From: JAFARZ01 sp035651595 | GTDB taxonomy: Bacteria; Actinomycetota; Actinomycetes; Streptosporangiales; Streptosporangiaceae | Reading direction: 5' to 3' | Assembly (NCBI GenBank): GCA_035651595.1 | Contig: DASRFJ010000065.1 | Span: forward strand, 1 to 9,879 | Length of the DNA stretch: 9,879 nt | Part shown: one piece after another, positions 1 through 7,235 of the stretch | How the letters are laid out: the number at the start of each line of letters is the position of its first letter | How positions within the stretch are numbered: position 1 is the stretch's first letter | Made by a program: the position numbers and the translations under genes | Notes under the pieces: model-generated | The model's database searches: none | Seen by the model: the letters and a program-made list of their open reading frames with translations, nothing else | What the model was told of the DNA's origin: nothing

Positions 1-774
<774 letters not shown>

Positions 775-820
775 CGCGATCACCTCAGCTTCGCGGGGCC
801 GCTGGCACGCCGCGGGCTCC

Positions 821-835
821 CGCTGCCGGGCAGCG
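821..835. repeat. 15-bp near-perfect dyad in the leader of the HAMP kinase gene
   Basis: CGCTGCC and GGCAGCG are perfect 7-bp inverted arms around a single base. The dyad lies 46 bp upstream of the kinase ATG, inside the divergent intergenic region. It could be a regulator binding site, since a one-base loop argues against a stable RNA hairpin. No function is known, and in GC-rich DNA chance is a real alternative. Confidence 0.3.
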
Positions 836-867
836 CGCGTCACCAGCAAGGCCGTATCGGGTTACGG

Positions 868-873
868 TACGAT
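868..873 (+). promoter_or_regulatory. Possible -10 element (TACGAT) for the PP2C phosphatase gene
   Basis: TACGAT fits the actinobacterial TANNNT -10 pattern and lies in the 775-975 divergent intergenic region, 102 bp upstream of the proposed GTG start. No convincing -35 hexamer is present at 16-19 bp, so this is a weak call. Confidence 0.25.
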
Positions 874-975
874 CATGCCACCGCGCCCGTCGGCTGGGTA
901 ACCACGACCGTCCTTGGCCGGCCGGACGGTCCAGCATGGCGACCACTGCGGTTTGCTGTCGAAGGGCTCGCAGGC

Positions 976-3192
976 GTGCAGGAATCCGATCGTGACGAGA
1001 TCGCCAGCCTCACCGCGCTTGCCGAATGGCAGCGCCGGGAGCTTGACCAGCTGCGCGCGGAGGCAGCCGCCGGGCGGCTGGTCGAACGCGCTACCGGGAT
1101 CTTGATGGAACGGCTCGGCTGCACCGCCGCGGACGCTAGGCAGCAACTGGCCACGCTCGCCGGTCAGGCGGGGATGGCCCGCGCGGAGATAGCCGCCGAC
1201 ATCGCGGGGCAATCGCTGGCGGCAGCGCCTGCGGCCAGGCGCCGGGCAGCCGCGGCGGACGCCGCGATAGCGGCCGCTCCCGATGCGGGGCGCTTGGCCG
1301 AGGCGCTGCTAACCGAAGCGCTGTCGGCCGAAGGCGCCGAGGCCGCGGCGATCTGGCTGCTGGCCCCCGACGGCGGCATGGAGCTGGCGGGCGAGGCAGG
1401 TTTCGGGGGACGGGAGGCCAGCCGCTGGCGGCGCATCACGCCGGACATGCCGTTCCTGGCGCTGCGGGTAGCGCGGCAGGACTCACCGATCTGGTGGCCT
1501 GCCGGGAGGCCGCACGGTGACGACAGCGTGGTGATCGGCCGGCGGCCGGACGGCGCCCGCGCGGTCATCCCGCTGCGCCAGGCGGGTACCTGCATCGGTG
1601 CCCTCGAAGCCTGCTGGTCGGCGCCGATGACCGCGTTCTCCGCATCAGTCCGGAGCCAGCTGACCGCGCTGGCCGGATCGTGTGTCCAGGCGCTCACCGC
1701 AGGGCTGCCGCCGGCCACTCCGCCCTATTCCCAGGCGTGGGTCTTCAGCCTGCTGCAAGGACTGCACGCGAACGTGCTGTTCGCGCGGACGATCCGCGAC
1801 GGTCACGGGGAGCCGCCCAGCCTCGTGATCGGGTGGGCCACCCCCAGCGTCGGCACGGCTGGGCGCCAGCTGCTGGAGGTGCATTCGGACGCGGCGCGGC
1901 CCGGCGGCCTGCTCGACGCAGTCGCCGACGTGCTGGCCACCGGCGAGCCGCGGCACTTTCCCGCGATGCCGCTGGCCGCGGCCGGCGGTGCGGCTGAGGT
2001 GAACATCGCACCGCTGTTCGACGGCGTGGTGATCGCCTGGCGTGACGCGGCAGAGACCGAACGGCTGACCGCGCTGCTGGAACAGGCCCAGTGGCTGGGC
2101 CGGATCGGCACCTGGGAGGAAAACGTCCGGACCGGCCAGGTCCGGTGGGACACGGCCACGTTCTTCCTGTTCGGCCTTCCTCCCGGACATCCGGTACCGC
2201 TTGCCGCACTGGACCGGCACGTGCCGGCCGAGGACGTGCCCGCGGTGACAGCCTTCCGCGACCGGATCACCAGGAACCAGCAGGCGGCCTCGGCCGCGTT
2301 CCGGATCATCCGCGCCGACAACGGCGGTATCCGGCAGCTGCGCGCCTTCGCCGAGCCGGTGACCGAGCCGGGCGGGAAACTGACGGTGGTGCGCGGGGCC
2401 TACCAGGACGTCTCAGACCGGTACCACACCGAAACCGCGTTCACGCTCGCCCGGGAACAACTCGCCGGGAGCGAGCAGCGAGCACATGCGGAGCATAGGC
2501 TGTCGGTGCAGTTGCAGCAGGCCATCACCCCGCAGGTCTCCCACCCTGTCGAGGCCGCCGGGATCGACGTCGCGGCGCGGTACCGGCCCGCCAGCCAGGA
2601 GCATCAAGTCGGCGGCGACTGGTACGACGCGGTGTTGCTGCCCGACAAGAAGGTGCTGCTGGCGGTCGGCGACGTCGCCGGGCACGGGATCAGCGCCGTC
2701 ACCGGCATGGTCGCGCTGCGGAACTACCTGCGCGGCCTGGCCATCACCGGCGTAGGCCCGGCCGTCCTGCTGACCAGGCTGAACAGCGCCGCGTTCCACC
2801 TGGACGGCACCATGGCCACCGTGATCTGTGCCATCTACGACCCGGCCACCCGGATGTTGCGCTGGGCGCGTGCCGGACACCTGCCACCAGTGGTCGTCCG
2901 CGGCGGGAAAGCCCGCCTGCCGACGCTGCCCGCCGGGATACTGGTCGGAGCCGGGCCAGACGCGGCCTACCGCGAAGCCACCCTGCGGCTCCAGCTCGGC
3001 GACACCGTGGTGCTGTTCACCGACGGGCTCATCGAACGCCGCGACCGGACCCTCGACGCCGCGCTCACCGACCTGATCCGGTTTGCCAGCCGGCCCGCCG
3101 GCGACATCAGCGAATTCGCCAGCCACCTGATCGACGAGGCGACCTCCGACACGGGAGACGACTCCTGCCTCCTCGTCGTCCGCATCAGGTGA
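976..3192 (+). CDS. ANTAR-GAF-PAS-PP2C (SpoIIE-type) serine/threonine phosphatase
   Basis: I place the start at GTG 976 (VQESDRDEIASL), giving 738 residues. GAAGGG sits nine bases upstream and the frame before it reads like non-coding sequence; an in-frame ATG at 745 would run into the divergent kinase gene. Domains in order: a short coiled segment and ANTAR RNA-binding domain (about 15-75, RLVERATGILMERLG); GAF-like sensor (about 98-242); a weak PAS-like region (about 255-358); a clearer PAS domain (about 370-485, LGRIGTWEENVRTGQVRW); and a PP2C domain (about 525-738). The PP2C metal-binding motifs are intact: VGGDWYD at 545, VGDVAGHG at 564, FTDG near 681 and the closing DDS at 728. Such proteins dephosphorylate anti-anti-sigma factors in partner switching. 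The N-terminal ANTAR suggests an added role in transcript antitermination. It is cytosolic and divergent to the poly-HAMP kinase. Confidence 0.9.
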   Translation: MQESDRDEIASLTALAEWQRRELDQLRAEAAAGRLVERATGILMERLGCTAADARQQLATLAGQAGMARAEIAADIAGQSLAAAPAARRRAAAADAAIAAAPDAGRLAEALLTEALSAEGAEAAAIWLLAPDGGMELAGEAGFGGREASRWRRITPDMPFLALRVARQDSPIWWPAGRPHGDDSVVIGRRPDGARAVIPLRQAGTCIGALEACWSAPMTAFSASVRSQLTALAGSCVQALTAGLPPATPPYSQAWVFSLLQGLHANVLFARTIRDGHGEPPSLVIGWATPSVGTAGRQLLEVHSDAARPGGLLDAVADVLATGEPRHFPAMPLAAAGGAAEVNIAPLFDGVVIAWRDAAETERLTALLEQAQWLGRIGTWEENVRTGQVRWDTATFFLFGLPPGHPVPLAALDRHVPAEDVPAVTAFRDRITRNQQAASAAFRIIRADNGGIRQLRAFAEPVTEPGGKLTVVRGAYQDVSDRYHTETAFTLAREQLAGSEQRAHAEHRLSVQLQQAITPQVSHPVEAAGIDVAARYRPASQEHQVGGDWYDAVLLPDKKVLLAVGDVAGHGISAVTGMVALRNYLRGLAITGVGPAVLLTRLNSAAFHLDGTMATVICAIYDPATRMLRWARAGHLPPVVVRGGKARLPTLPAGILVGAGPDAAYREATLRLQLGDTVVLFTDGLIERRDRTLDAALTDLIRFASRPAGDISEFASHLIDEATSDTGDDSCLLVVRIR

Positions 3193-3210
3193 GCGGAGCG
3201 ATCGCCGCCG

Positions 3211-3229
3211 TGCCGGCCCACGGCCGGCA
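3211..3229. terminator. Terminator-like hairpin after the PP2C phosphatase gene
   Basis: TGCCGGCC and GGCCGGCA form perfect 8-bp arms around a 3-base loop, starting 18 bases after the stop codon. There is no U-tract, only a mildly AT-rich stretch (TCATATTAT) a few bases on. This matches the U-less hairpins often found at actinobacterial gene ends. It may also insulate the following promoter. Confidence 0.55.
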
Positions 3230-3237
3230 GGCCCTCA

Positions 3238-3243
3238 TATTAT
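3238..3243 (+). promoter_or_regulatory. -10 element (TATTAT) of a leaderless-type promoter
   Basis: TATTAT is a strikingly AT-rich hexamer in GC-rich DNA and ends six bases before GTG 3250. Transcription starting at the usual distance would begin at or next to the GTG, giving a leaderless mRNA, which is common in actinobacteria. The GTG has no good ribosome binding site, consistent with this. No clear -35 is present; the position is taken up by the hairpin. Confidence 0.45.
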
Positions 3244-3249
3244 CGGGGC

Positions 3250-3513
3250 GTGTCCCGTACGCGGCGCCTGGCTGTGGTACTGCTGCCCAACCTCGGCCTC
3301 GTCACGGCCCTCGCGGTCATGGGGCTGGACGCGCACTCGCTGGCCGTCTTCGCGGCAGGTGCGGACTATCTTGCGGACGCCGCTGCCGTCGGCGTCTCGC
3401 TGCTGGCAATCCGGATTGCTTCCCATCCGCGCGGCCACCTACTGGACAAGCTGCTGGTTGCCATCGATGGGGGAGGCAGGGATCGTGTGAGTAACCACCG
3501 TCCGTTCGGCTGA
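3250..3513 (+). pseudogene. Truncated cation diffusion facilitator (CDF) transporter, N-terminal fragment
   Basis: The 87-residue frame starts at GTG 3250. It carries a hydrophobic segment (VVLLPNLGLVTALAVMGL), then HSLAVFAAGADYLADAAAVGVS, the first two transmembrane helices of a CzcD/CDF metal efflux protein. The ADYLADA segment corresponds to the conserved helix-2 HxxxD/DxxxD metal-binding region. From about residue 57 (SHPRGHLLDKL) the similarity ends and the frame stops at 3513. Complete CDF transporters have about 300 residues and six helices, and no continuation is visible in other frames before 3600. I read this as a deletion relic. The promoter looks intact, so a short membrane peptide could still be made. 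Confidence 0.6.
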
Positions 3514-3604
3514 TTCGCCCTTTCCATCGAACGGCCAGTGGTGCTATCAACCGCAATGGCCTTCTACTCTCGCGGTCCGCTACCAGTCCATCTCCTAGCG
3601 CTAC

Positions 3605-3871
3605 GTGTCCGCGCCTCTGCGACTGCTCGTTTGCGACGGCGCCATGGACCCGCACGTCCCGCTCGCCGACGTCACCGCGTTCGCCGAAGAGATGAACGCC
3701 GCCGGCGCGGACTGGCAGCTGAACATGTACGGCGGTGCCCAGCACGGCTTCACCCACACCGATGCCAAGCCCTGCGCGATCCCTGGCGTCGCATACCACG
3801 AGCAGGCCGACACGCTCTCGTTCGCCGCCACCCGCGACTTCCTCGCCCGCGCGTTCGGCAACACCCGGTAA
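3605..3871 (+). pseudogene. Dienelactone hydrolase family protein, C-terminal fragment
   Basis: The frame from GTG 3605 to TAA 3871 gives 88 residues that match the C-terminal third of an alpha/beta-hydrolase of the dienelactone hydrolase family. The triad aspartate lies in CDGAMDPHVP and the triad histidine in YGGAQHGFTH, followed by the family's AYHEQAD...SFAATRDFL tail. The nucleophile region (GxCxGG) and the rest of a normal protein of about 240 residues are missing. A TAG at 3596-3598 closes the frame just upstream. With no nucleophile it cannot be an active hydrolase by itself. No ribosome binding site precedes the GTG. Most likely a deletion remnant. Confidence 0.65.
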
Positions 3872-4073
3872 GCGCGCTCTCCCGGTCTGCGGGGACACCT
3901 GGCTTGAAAGCGCGCGGCCGCGGCGGTGTGCCTTCGGAGGTGAGCGAGTTCAAGTGTGGGACCGTCTTTGCCCTGGGCGACATGGTCGCGACGGGATTCC
4001 GGTGGTTCTGGTCGCCTGCATCCCAGCGAGCGCCGCGGCGCTCCGGCATGTTCCAGTATGCGGACAACACGTC

Positions 4074-4100
4074 TTGGAATGTGAGCCGTTCTGCTAGGAT
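4074..4100 (+). promoter_or_regulatory. Possible promoter of the OsmC-family gene
   Basis: TTGGAA (4074-4079) and TAGGAT (4095-4100) resemble -35 and -10 elements separated by 15 bp, a short spacer. Transcription would start about 30 bp before the ATG at 4135, leaving room for the observed ribosome binding site. The surrounding 3872-4134 region contains no supportable gene. Confidence 0.35.
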
Positions 4101-4134
4101 CGCATGTGCCCGTCCCGGCGGAACAGGAGCATCC

Positions 4135-4512
4135 ATGATCGAGGCAATGGCGCTTCCAGCAGCCTGGCAGGTCAGGTTCCGGGCCGGGGAAAACGAGGGC
4201 GTGGCCGACACCGTCAAGAACGGTGCCGGCGGCGCCGCGGGAATGCGGCCGCATGAACTCCTGGAAGCAGCGCTGGGCACCTGCATGACCATCTCCGCGC
4301 GGATGGCGCTCGCGGACCTGGGCCTCGTACACGGCGAGGCGAGCGTGGGCGTGCGGGTGCATCTGGAACGCGAAGAGTCAGCCACGCGGTTCCGCTACGA
4401 GCTCGCCCTCGACCCGGCGCTCGAACCTCACCGGCTGGCAGTCACGGAACGCATCGAACGCTCGCCGGTACGGGCGACACTCAGCAAGCAGCTGATCTTC
4501 GAACCCGCCTGA
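4135..4512 (+). CDS. OsmC-family protein
   Basis: ATG 4135 is preceded by AGGAG five bases upstream, a strong start signal that rules out the longer open frame reaching back to 3538. The product has 125 residues and shows the OsmC/Ohr fold signature: a glycine-rich N-terminal strand pair, then RPHELLEAALGTCMTISARM, the central helix carrying the peroxidatic cysteine. The C-terminal part (ERIERSPVRATLSKQL) aligns with the helix that in OsmC and Ohr carries the second cysteine; here that position is serine. OsmC and Ohr reduce organic hydroperoxides in the cytosol with two cysteines. With one cysteine, thiol peroxidase activity is uncertain, and this resembles the shorter YhfA-like subgroup of unclear function. 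Its distance from the next gene (156 bp with a dyad) argues for separate transcription. Confidence 0.85.
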   Translation: MIEAMALPAAWQVRFRAGENEGVADTVKNGAGGAAGMRPHELLEAALGTCMTISARMALADLGLVHGEASVGVRVHLEREESATRFRYELALDPALEPHRLAVTERIERSPVRATLSKQLIFEPA

Positions 4513-4528
4513 CCAGTGCGCCCAAAGG

Positions 4529-4563
4529 CAGGTCAGCCGATCCGACACCTTTGACCTGACCTG
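4529..4563. terminator. Inverted repeat after the OsmC-family gene
   Basis: CAGGTCAG (4529-4536) and CTGACCTG (4556-4563) are perfect 8-bp arms with a 19-base spacer, beginning 17 bases after the stop codon. It may end the OsmC transcript, although the long loop and absent U-tract are atypical. The alternative is an operator for the downstream dehydrogenase, since a second dyad lies directly after it. Confidence 0.35.
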
Positions 4564-4566
4564 GCT

Positions 4567-4576
4567 CATGATCATG
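4567..4576. promoter_or_regulatory. 10-bp perfect palindrome, possible operator
   Basis: CATGATCATG is self-complementary and lies 93 bp upstream of the preferred dehydrogenase start, four bases after the 8-bp inverted repeat. The pairing of two dyads in a short intergenic region suggests a regulator site, but nothing identifies the regulator. Confidence 0.25.
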
Positions 4577-4668
4577 GGCTTCAGGCGGTGCATCCCGGGC
4601 CGGTGCACGATGTTTCGGCCGCCGGGCCGGTGGAAGCTGCCCGCCATGGACAGCAGGCGGGCTCGTGC

Positions 4669-5595
4669 ATGGACCCTGGCTGGTGTGCCGTCATGACCCG
4701 GGTCGGGTTCATCGGCACGGGAAGCATGGGCCTGCCGATGTGCGCCAACCTGGTCTGCGCTGGATTCGACGTCACCGCTGCCGATAAGCGCCCGGACCGG
4801 CAGGCCCCAGTGCTGCGGTGCGGAGCGCGCTGGGCGCTCAGCCCTGCCGGGGCGGCCGCTGACGCCGGGTTCCTGATCACCATGCTGCCGGGCGCGGGCG
4901 CAGTCACCGAGGTGATGACCGGGGCTGGCGGTGTGCTGGGCGCGCTGTCTGCCGGCGCGGTCTGGATCGACATGACCAGCAATTCCCCAGCCGCCGGCCG
5001 GGCGCTGGTCGCGGCGGCCAGGGCCCGCGGGATTGATACGCTCGACGCCCCGGTCGGCGGAGGCATCGCGGCCGCCCGGGCAGGGACACTGCAGATCTTC
5101 GCCGGCGGCGACCGGGAGGTCCTGGACCGGTCTCGCCCGGTCCTTGAGGCACTCGCCGGCACCGGCTGCATTACCCATGCCGGCGGCACCGGGGCCGGGT
5201 ACATCACCAAGCTCCTGGTCAACCTGCTGTGGTTCGGGCAGGCTATCGCCACCGCAGAAGCCCTGCTCACCGGCGTGAGAGCCGGGCTCGACATCGATAC
5301 CCTGCACCAGGTACTGGGCGCGAGCGCCGGATCGAGCGCATTTATCCGCGACGACCTCGGCGCCCTGCTGGACGGGGACTACCTTGCCTCGTTCGGGTTG
5401 GACCGATGCTGGGAGGAACTCGCCGCCATCACCCAGCTGGCCCGCGACCTCGCGGTCCCCTGCCAGCTGACCGGACTCGTCGAAGACACCTACCAGCAGG
5501 CACTGCGCCGCTTCGGCCCGGTCAAAGGCGAACTGCTGCCCGTCGCTCTGCTGGAAGAACAAGCCGGCCTCAAGCTTCGCCGCGAACCTCGCTGA
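4669..5595 (+). CDS. 3-Hydroxyisobutyrate dehydrogenase-family NAD(P)-dependent oxidoreductase
   Basis: The N-terminal Rossmann motif VGFIGTGSMGLPMCANL (GxGxxG) binds NAD(P). The second family block is DAPVGGGIAAARAGTLQIF. The third, GAGYITKLLVN, holds the catalytic lysine (codon 5209-5211), and an all-helical C-terminal domain follows. The length (308 residues from ATG 4669, or 300 from ATG 4693) is normal. I prefer 4669 because AGGCGG lies eight bases upstream; 4693 has no ribosome binding site but begins directly at the Rossmann strand, so it remains possible. The family oxidises beta-hydroxyacids or reduces semialdehydes and imines in the cytosol; the substrate cannot be told here. In the usual SGG substrate-binding motif the serine is glycine (VGGG), so a substrate other than 3-hydroxyisobutyrate is likely. 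The gene stands alone and converges with the following minus-strand frame. Confidence 0.88.
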   Translation: MDPGWCAVMTRVGFIGTGSMGLPMCANLVCAGFDVTAADKRPDRQAPVLRCGARWALSPAGAAADAGFLITMLPGAGAVTEVMTGAGGVLGALSAGAVWIDMTSNSPAAGRALVAAARARGIDTLDAPVGGGIAAARAGTLQIFAGGDREVLDRSRPVLEALAGTGCITHAGGTGAGYITKLLVNLLWFGQAIATAEALLTGVRAGLDIDTLHQVLGASAGSSAFIRDDLGALLDGDYLASFGLDRCWEELAAITQLARDLAVPCQLTGLVEDTYQQALRRFGPVKGELLPVALLEEQAGLKLRREPR

Positions 5596-5642
5596 CCGGT
5601 CACCGGGGCAAGTACAAGCGGAACGTACGCGGTTGCACGGAC

Positions 5643-6131
5643 CTAAGTGAATGGCTGCTGGCCCTCACTGCCGGGGAGCAGGACGTAATGTCCGCCGTCG
5701 GTCTTCCCAGGATTGTTGACAGGTTCATCGCGGGTGTGGACGCAGATCCCGCGTCCTGGCCTCAGATCGGACGTGCTGATGTTATTCGGGTTACCCGGGC
5801 TGTCATCCGGGTTGTAGGCCGCGCGGACGCAGTCCTGGTATGTCCAGGGCCCGTTTCCGGTCATGACTACATCAGTTACTGGTCCGTCGGAAATGGCCAG
5901 GCCGCAGCCGGGCCCGGGGTTGTATTCGATATTCTGGAATGTCCAGTGCGTGCCGAGGCGATGACCGAGGTGGCTGGCGCTGACCGGACGTGGTCCCCAT
6001 GCCGGTAGCGAGCTGCGCGCCAGTAATCCGAATCGCCAGGGCAGGTAGCCGCCGTGGCTCGGCACTACGTCGACCTGATCGGCGGGCTCGGTCTGCGCAG
6101 GCCGCGCGATCCGGAAGATCGGCGGGGTCAC
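5643..6131 (-). CDS. Hypothetical protein with a cysteine-containing C-terminal domain, possibly a partial gene
   Basis: The frame (162 residues from GTG 6131, TAG at 5643) is not a family I can name. The C-terminal 100 residues look genuinely coding: THWTFQNIEYNPGPGCGL, GPWTYQDCVRAAYN, then RGICVHTRDEP and GGHYVLLPG. A strand-rich unit with C...A..Y...GxGICVxT...GxYxLL resembles the small extracytoplasmic domains at the ends of some actinobacterial kinases and regulators; this is an impression, not an identification. The first 60 residues have low-complexity, frame-shadow-like composition and no signal peptide, ribosome binding site or membrane segment. The true N-terminus may be lost or in another frame. 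Codons in the conserved part (AAT, ATA, TAC) are less GC-biased than in the neighbouring genes, which fits acquired DNA. Confidence 0.45.
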   Translation of the reverse strand: MTPPIFRIARPAQTEPADQVDVVPSHGGYLPWRFGLLARSSLPAWGPRPVSASHLGHRLGTHWTFQNIEYNPGPGCGLAISDGPVTDVVMTGNGPWTYQDCVRAAYNPDDSPGNPNNISTSDLRPGRGICVHTRDEPVNNPGKTDGGHYVLLPGSEGQQPFT

Positions 6132-6156
6132 TATGTAGCAGCATGTGGCTGGGGGT

Positions 6157-7110
6157 TCAATGCTGTGCGCAACTGCGCAGCAGGCGGTTGCCTAGCGGGG
6201 TGATTGAATGCAGCACCGCTTTGCCTGCCCGGACGGTTGTGATCAGCCCGGCCGCGCGCAGCGTCTTGGTGTGCGCTGATACGGTGGCGGGGCTGACGTG
6301 CAGTTCGCGGGCTAGGCTGGTGGTGGTCTGCTCGGTGACCGTCAGGTGCAGTAGCGCGGCGCGGGTGTGGCCGAGCAGGCTGGCCAGCGGGTCGCCGTGG
6401 GTCTGGCTGATGAGCGGGAGCGGGGTGAGGGCGGCATAGATGATCGCCAGCGAGCCGTCGGGGTGCCAGGTGAACGTGGGGTGGCCGGTCCAGTACACCG
6501 AAGGCATGAGCGTCAGGCCGTTGCCGCCTGGGCGGAGCTCCCAGTGGCCAGGGGTGTTGATCTGCAGAATGGCTCCGTGCCAGCTGATCGAGGGGTGCAG
6601 CGCTGACAGGGTGGCCTGGACGCCGGATTCGGCGATCATCTGGCCGCGCCAGGCAAGTTCGGCCTGGTAGCCGTGGCGGGCTCGTGTGGCTGTGCCGTCG
6701 ATCAGGTTACGGTGGGCTAGGCGCTGAGCGGCGTGCAGCTCGCGCCAGGTCTGGCGGTCGCGGGTGGCGACCAGGCGGATCCACGGGGCGGGCGGCCCGG
6801 CGGGGAACAGCCAGTGCAGCTCGTCGAGAACGAGCTTGCTGGGGGAGTGCTGTACCTCCTCCAGCCCTTCGGCCAGGCTGGTGGTGATCGGGTCCAGGAA
6901 CACGGGCCCGGCCCCGGTGGGCTGGATCAGGTCGAGCAGTGGCCGGGCGGCCGCGGGCAGCCGGGCAGCGGCGCTGCGGCGCCATGTGCCGAAGACCGGA
7001 TCGCGGCGCTGCAGGGTGGCCAGCGCGAGGCTGAGCTCGATGAGCGGTGCGGGCTGGCTGGCGAACTTGGTGCGCAGCAGGTCCTCGGCGGTCAGATGGA
7101 CTTGAAGCAA
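6157..7110 (-). CDS. Winged-helix (ArsR-like) transcriptional regulator
   Basis: I place the start at TTG 7110 (LLQVHLTAEDLLRT): GAGGAG lies seven bases upstream and the family usually begins at this motif. ATG 7167 and ATG 7236 are in frame but lack ribosome binding sites, and 7236 would overlap the divergent gene. The 317-residue product has a long N-terminal part of unknown fold, with TAEDLLRTKFASQPAP near the start and a central region ending WELRPGGNGLTLMPSVYW. A C-terminal winged helix follows (about 262-317): TSLARELHVSPATVSAHTKTLRAAGLI plus the wing TTVRAGKAVLHSITPLG. This layout is common among actinobacterial ArsR-like regulators of about 320 residues whose signal is unknown. It is divergent to the secreted-protein gene with 125 bp between starts, so control of that gene and of itself is plausible. 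Confidence 0.85.
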   Translation of the reverse strand: MLQVHLTAEDLLRTKFASQPAPLIELSLALATLQRRDPVFGTWRRSAAARLPAAARPLLDLIQPTGAGPVFLDPITTSLAEGLEEVQHSPSKLVLDELHWLFPAGPPAPWIRLVATRDRQTWRELHAAQRLAHRNLIDGTATRARHGYQAELAWRGQMIAESGVQATLSALHPSISWHGAILQINTPGHWELRPGGNGLTLMPSVYWTGHPTFTWHPDGSLAIIYAALTPLPLISQTHGDPLASLLGHTRAALLHLTVTEQTTTSLARELHVSPATVSAHTKTLRAAGLITTVRAGKAVLHSITPLGNRLLRSCAQH

Positions 7111-7127
7111 AGCCGGGCTCCTCGTCT

Positions 7128-7160
7128 CCTTTAAGCGACGTTTCAGTTCTGGTCTAAAGG
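7128..7160. promoter_or_regulatory. Inverted repeat in the divergent regulator/secreted-protein intergenic region
   Basis: CCTTTA (7128-7133) and TAAAGG (7155-7160) are 6-bp inverted arms, 21 bp apart, in an AT-richer stretch of the 125-bp divergent intergenic region. The arm-centre spacing is about 27 bp. It lies directly upstream of the ribosome binding site of the regulator gene. A site for autoregulation is plausible; the arms are short and chance cannot be excluded. Confidence 0.3.
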
Positions 7161-7194
7161 GTCCCATTGCCGTCCTCGGCATCCGTACGCTGCG

Positions 7195-7200
7195 TTGACA
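7195..7200 (+). promoter_or_regulatory. Consensus -35 hexamer TTGACA upstream of the secreted-protein gene
   Basis: TTGACA is an exact sigma-70-type -35 hexamer, 35 bp before the ATG at 7236. At 16-18 bp downstream no good TANNNT is present, so either the -10 is degenerate or the match is accidental. On the opposite strand the overlapping TTGTCA (7201-7196) could serve the regulator gene. Confidence 0.25.
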
Positions 7201-7235
7201 AGAAATCTGACCGGTACGCGCAGAAGGGAATCTCA

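Noticed and set aside
2413..3126. 237-codon minus-strand frame opposite the PP2C domain
   Set aside because: The plus strand carries all conserved phosphatase motifs here; the minus frame is compositional shadow.
3538..4134. A long OsmC protein starting at 3538
   Set aside because: The upstream part overlaps the dienelactone hydrolase fragment in another frame, is arginine-rich shadow sequence, and ATG 4135 has an AGGAG site with normal family length.
4588..4668. Dehydrogenase start at 4588
   Set aside because: The extra residues precede the Rossmann fold without homology or a binding site and cover the intergenic region after the dyads.
4378..5562. 394-codon open frame on the minus strand opposite the dehydrogenase
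   Set aside because: It is the antisense shadow of a well-supported gene in GC-rich DNA, rich in Gly, Arg, Pro and Gln, with no recognisable domain.
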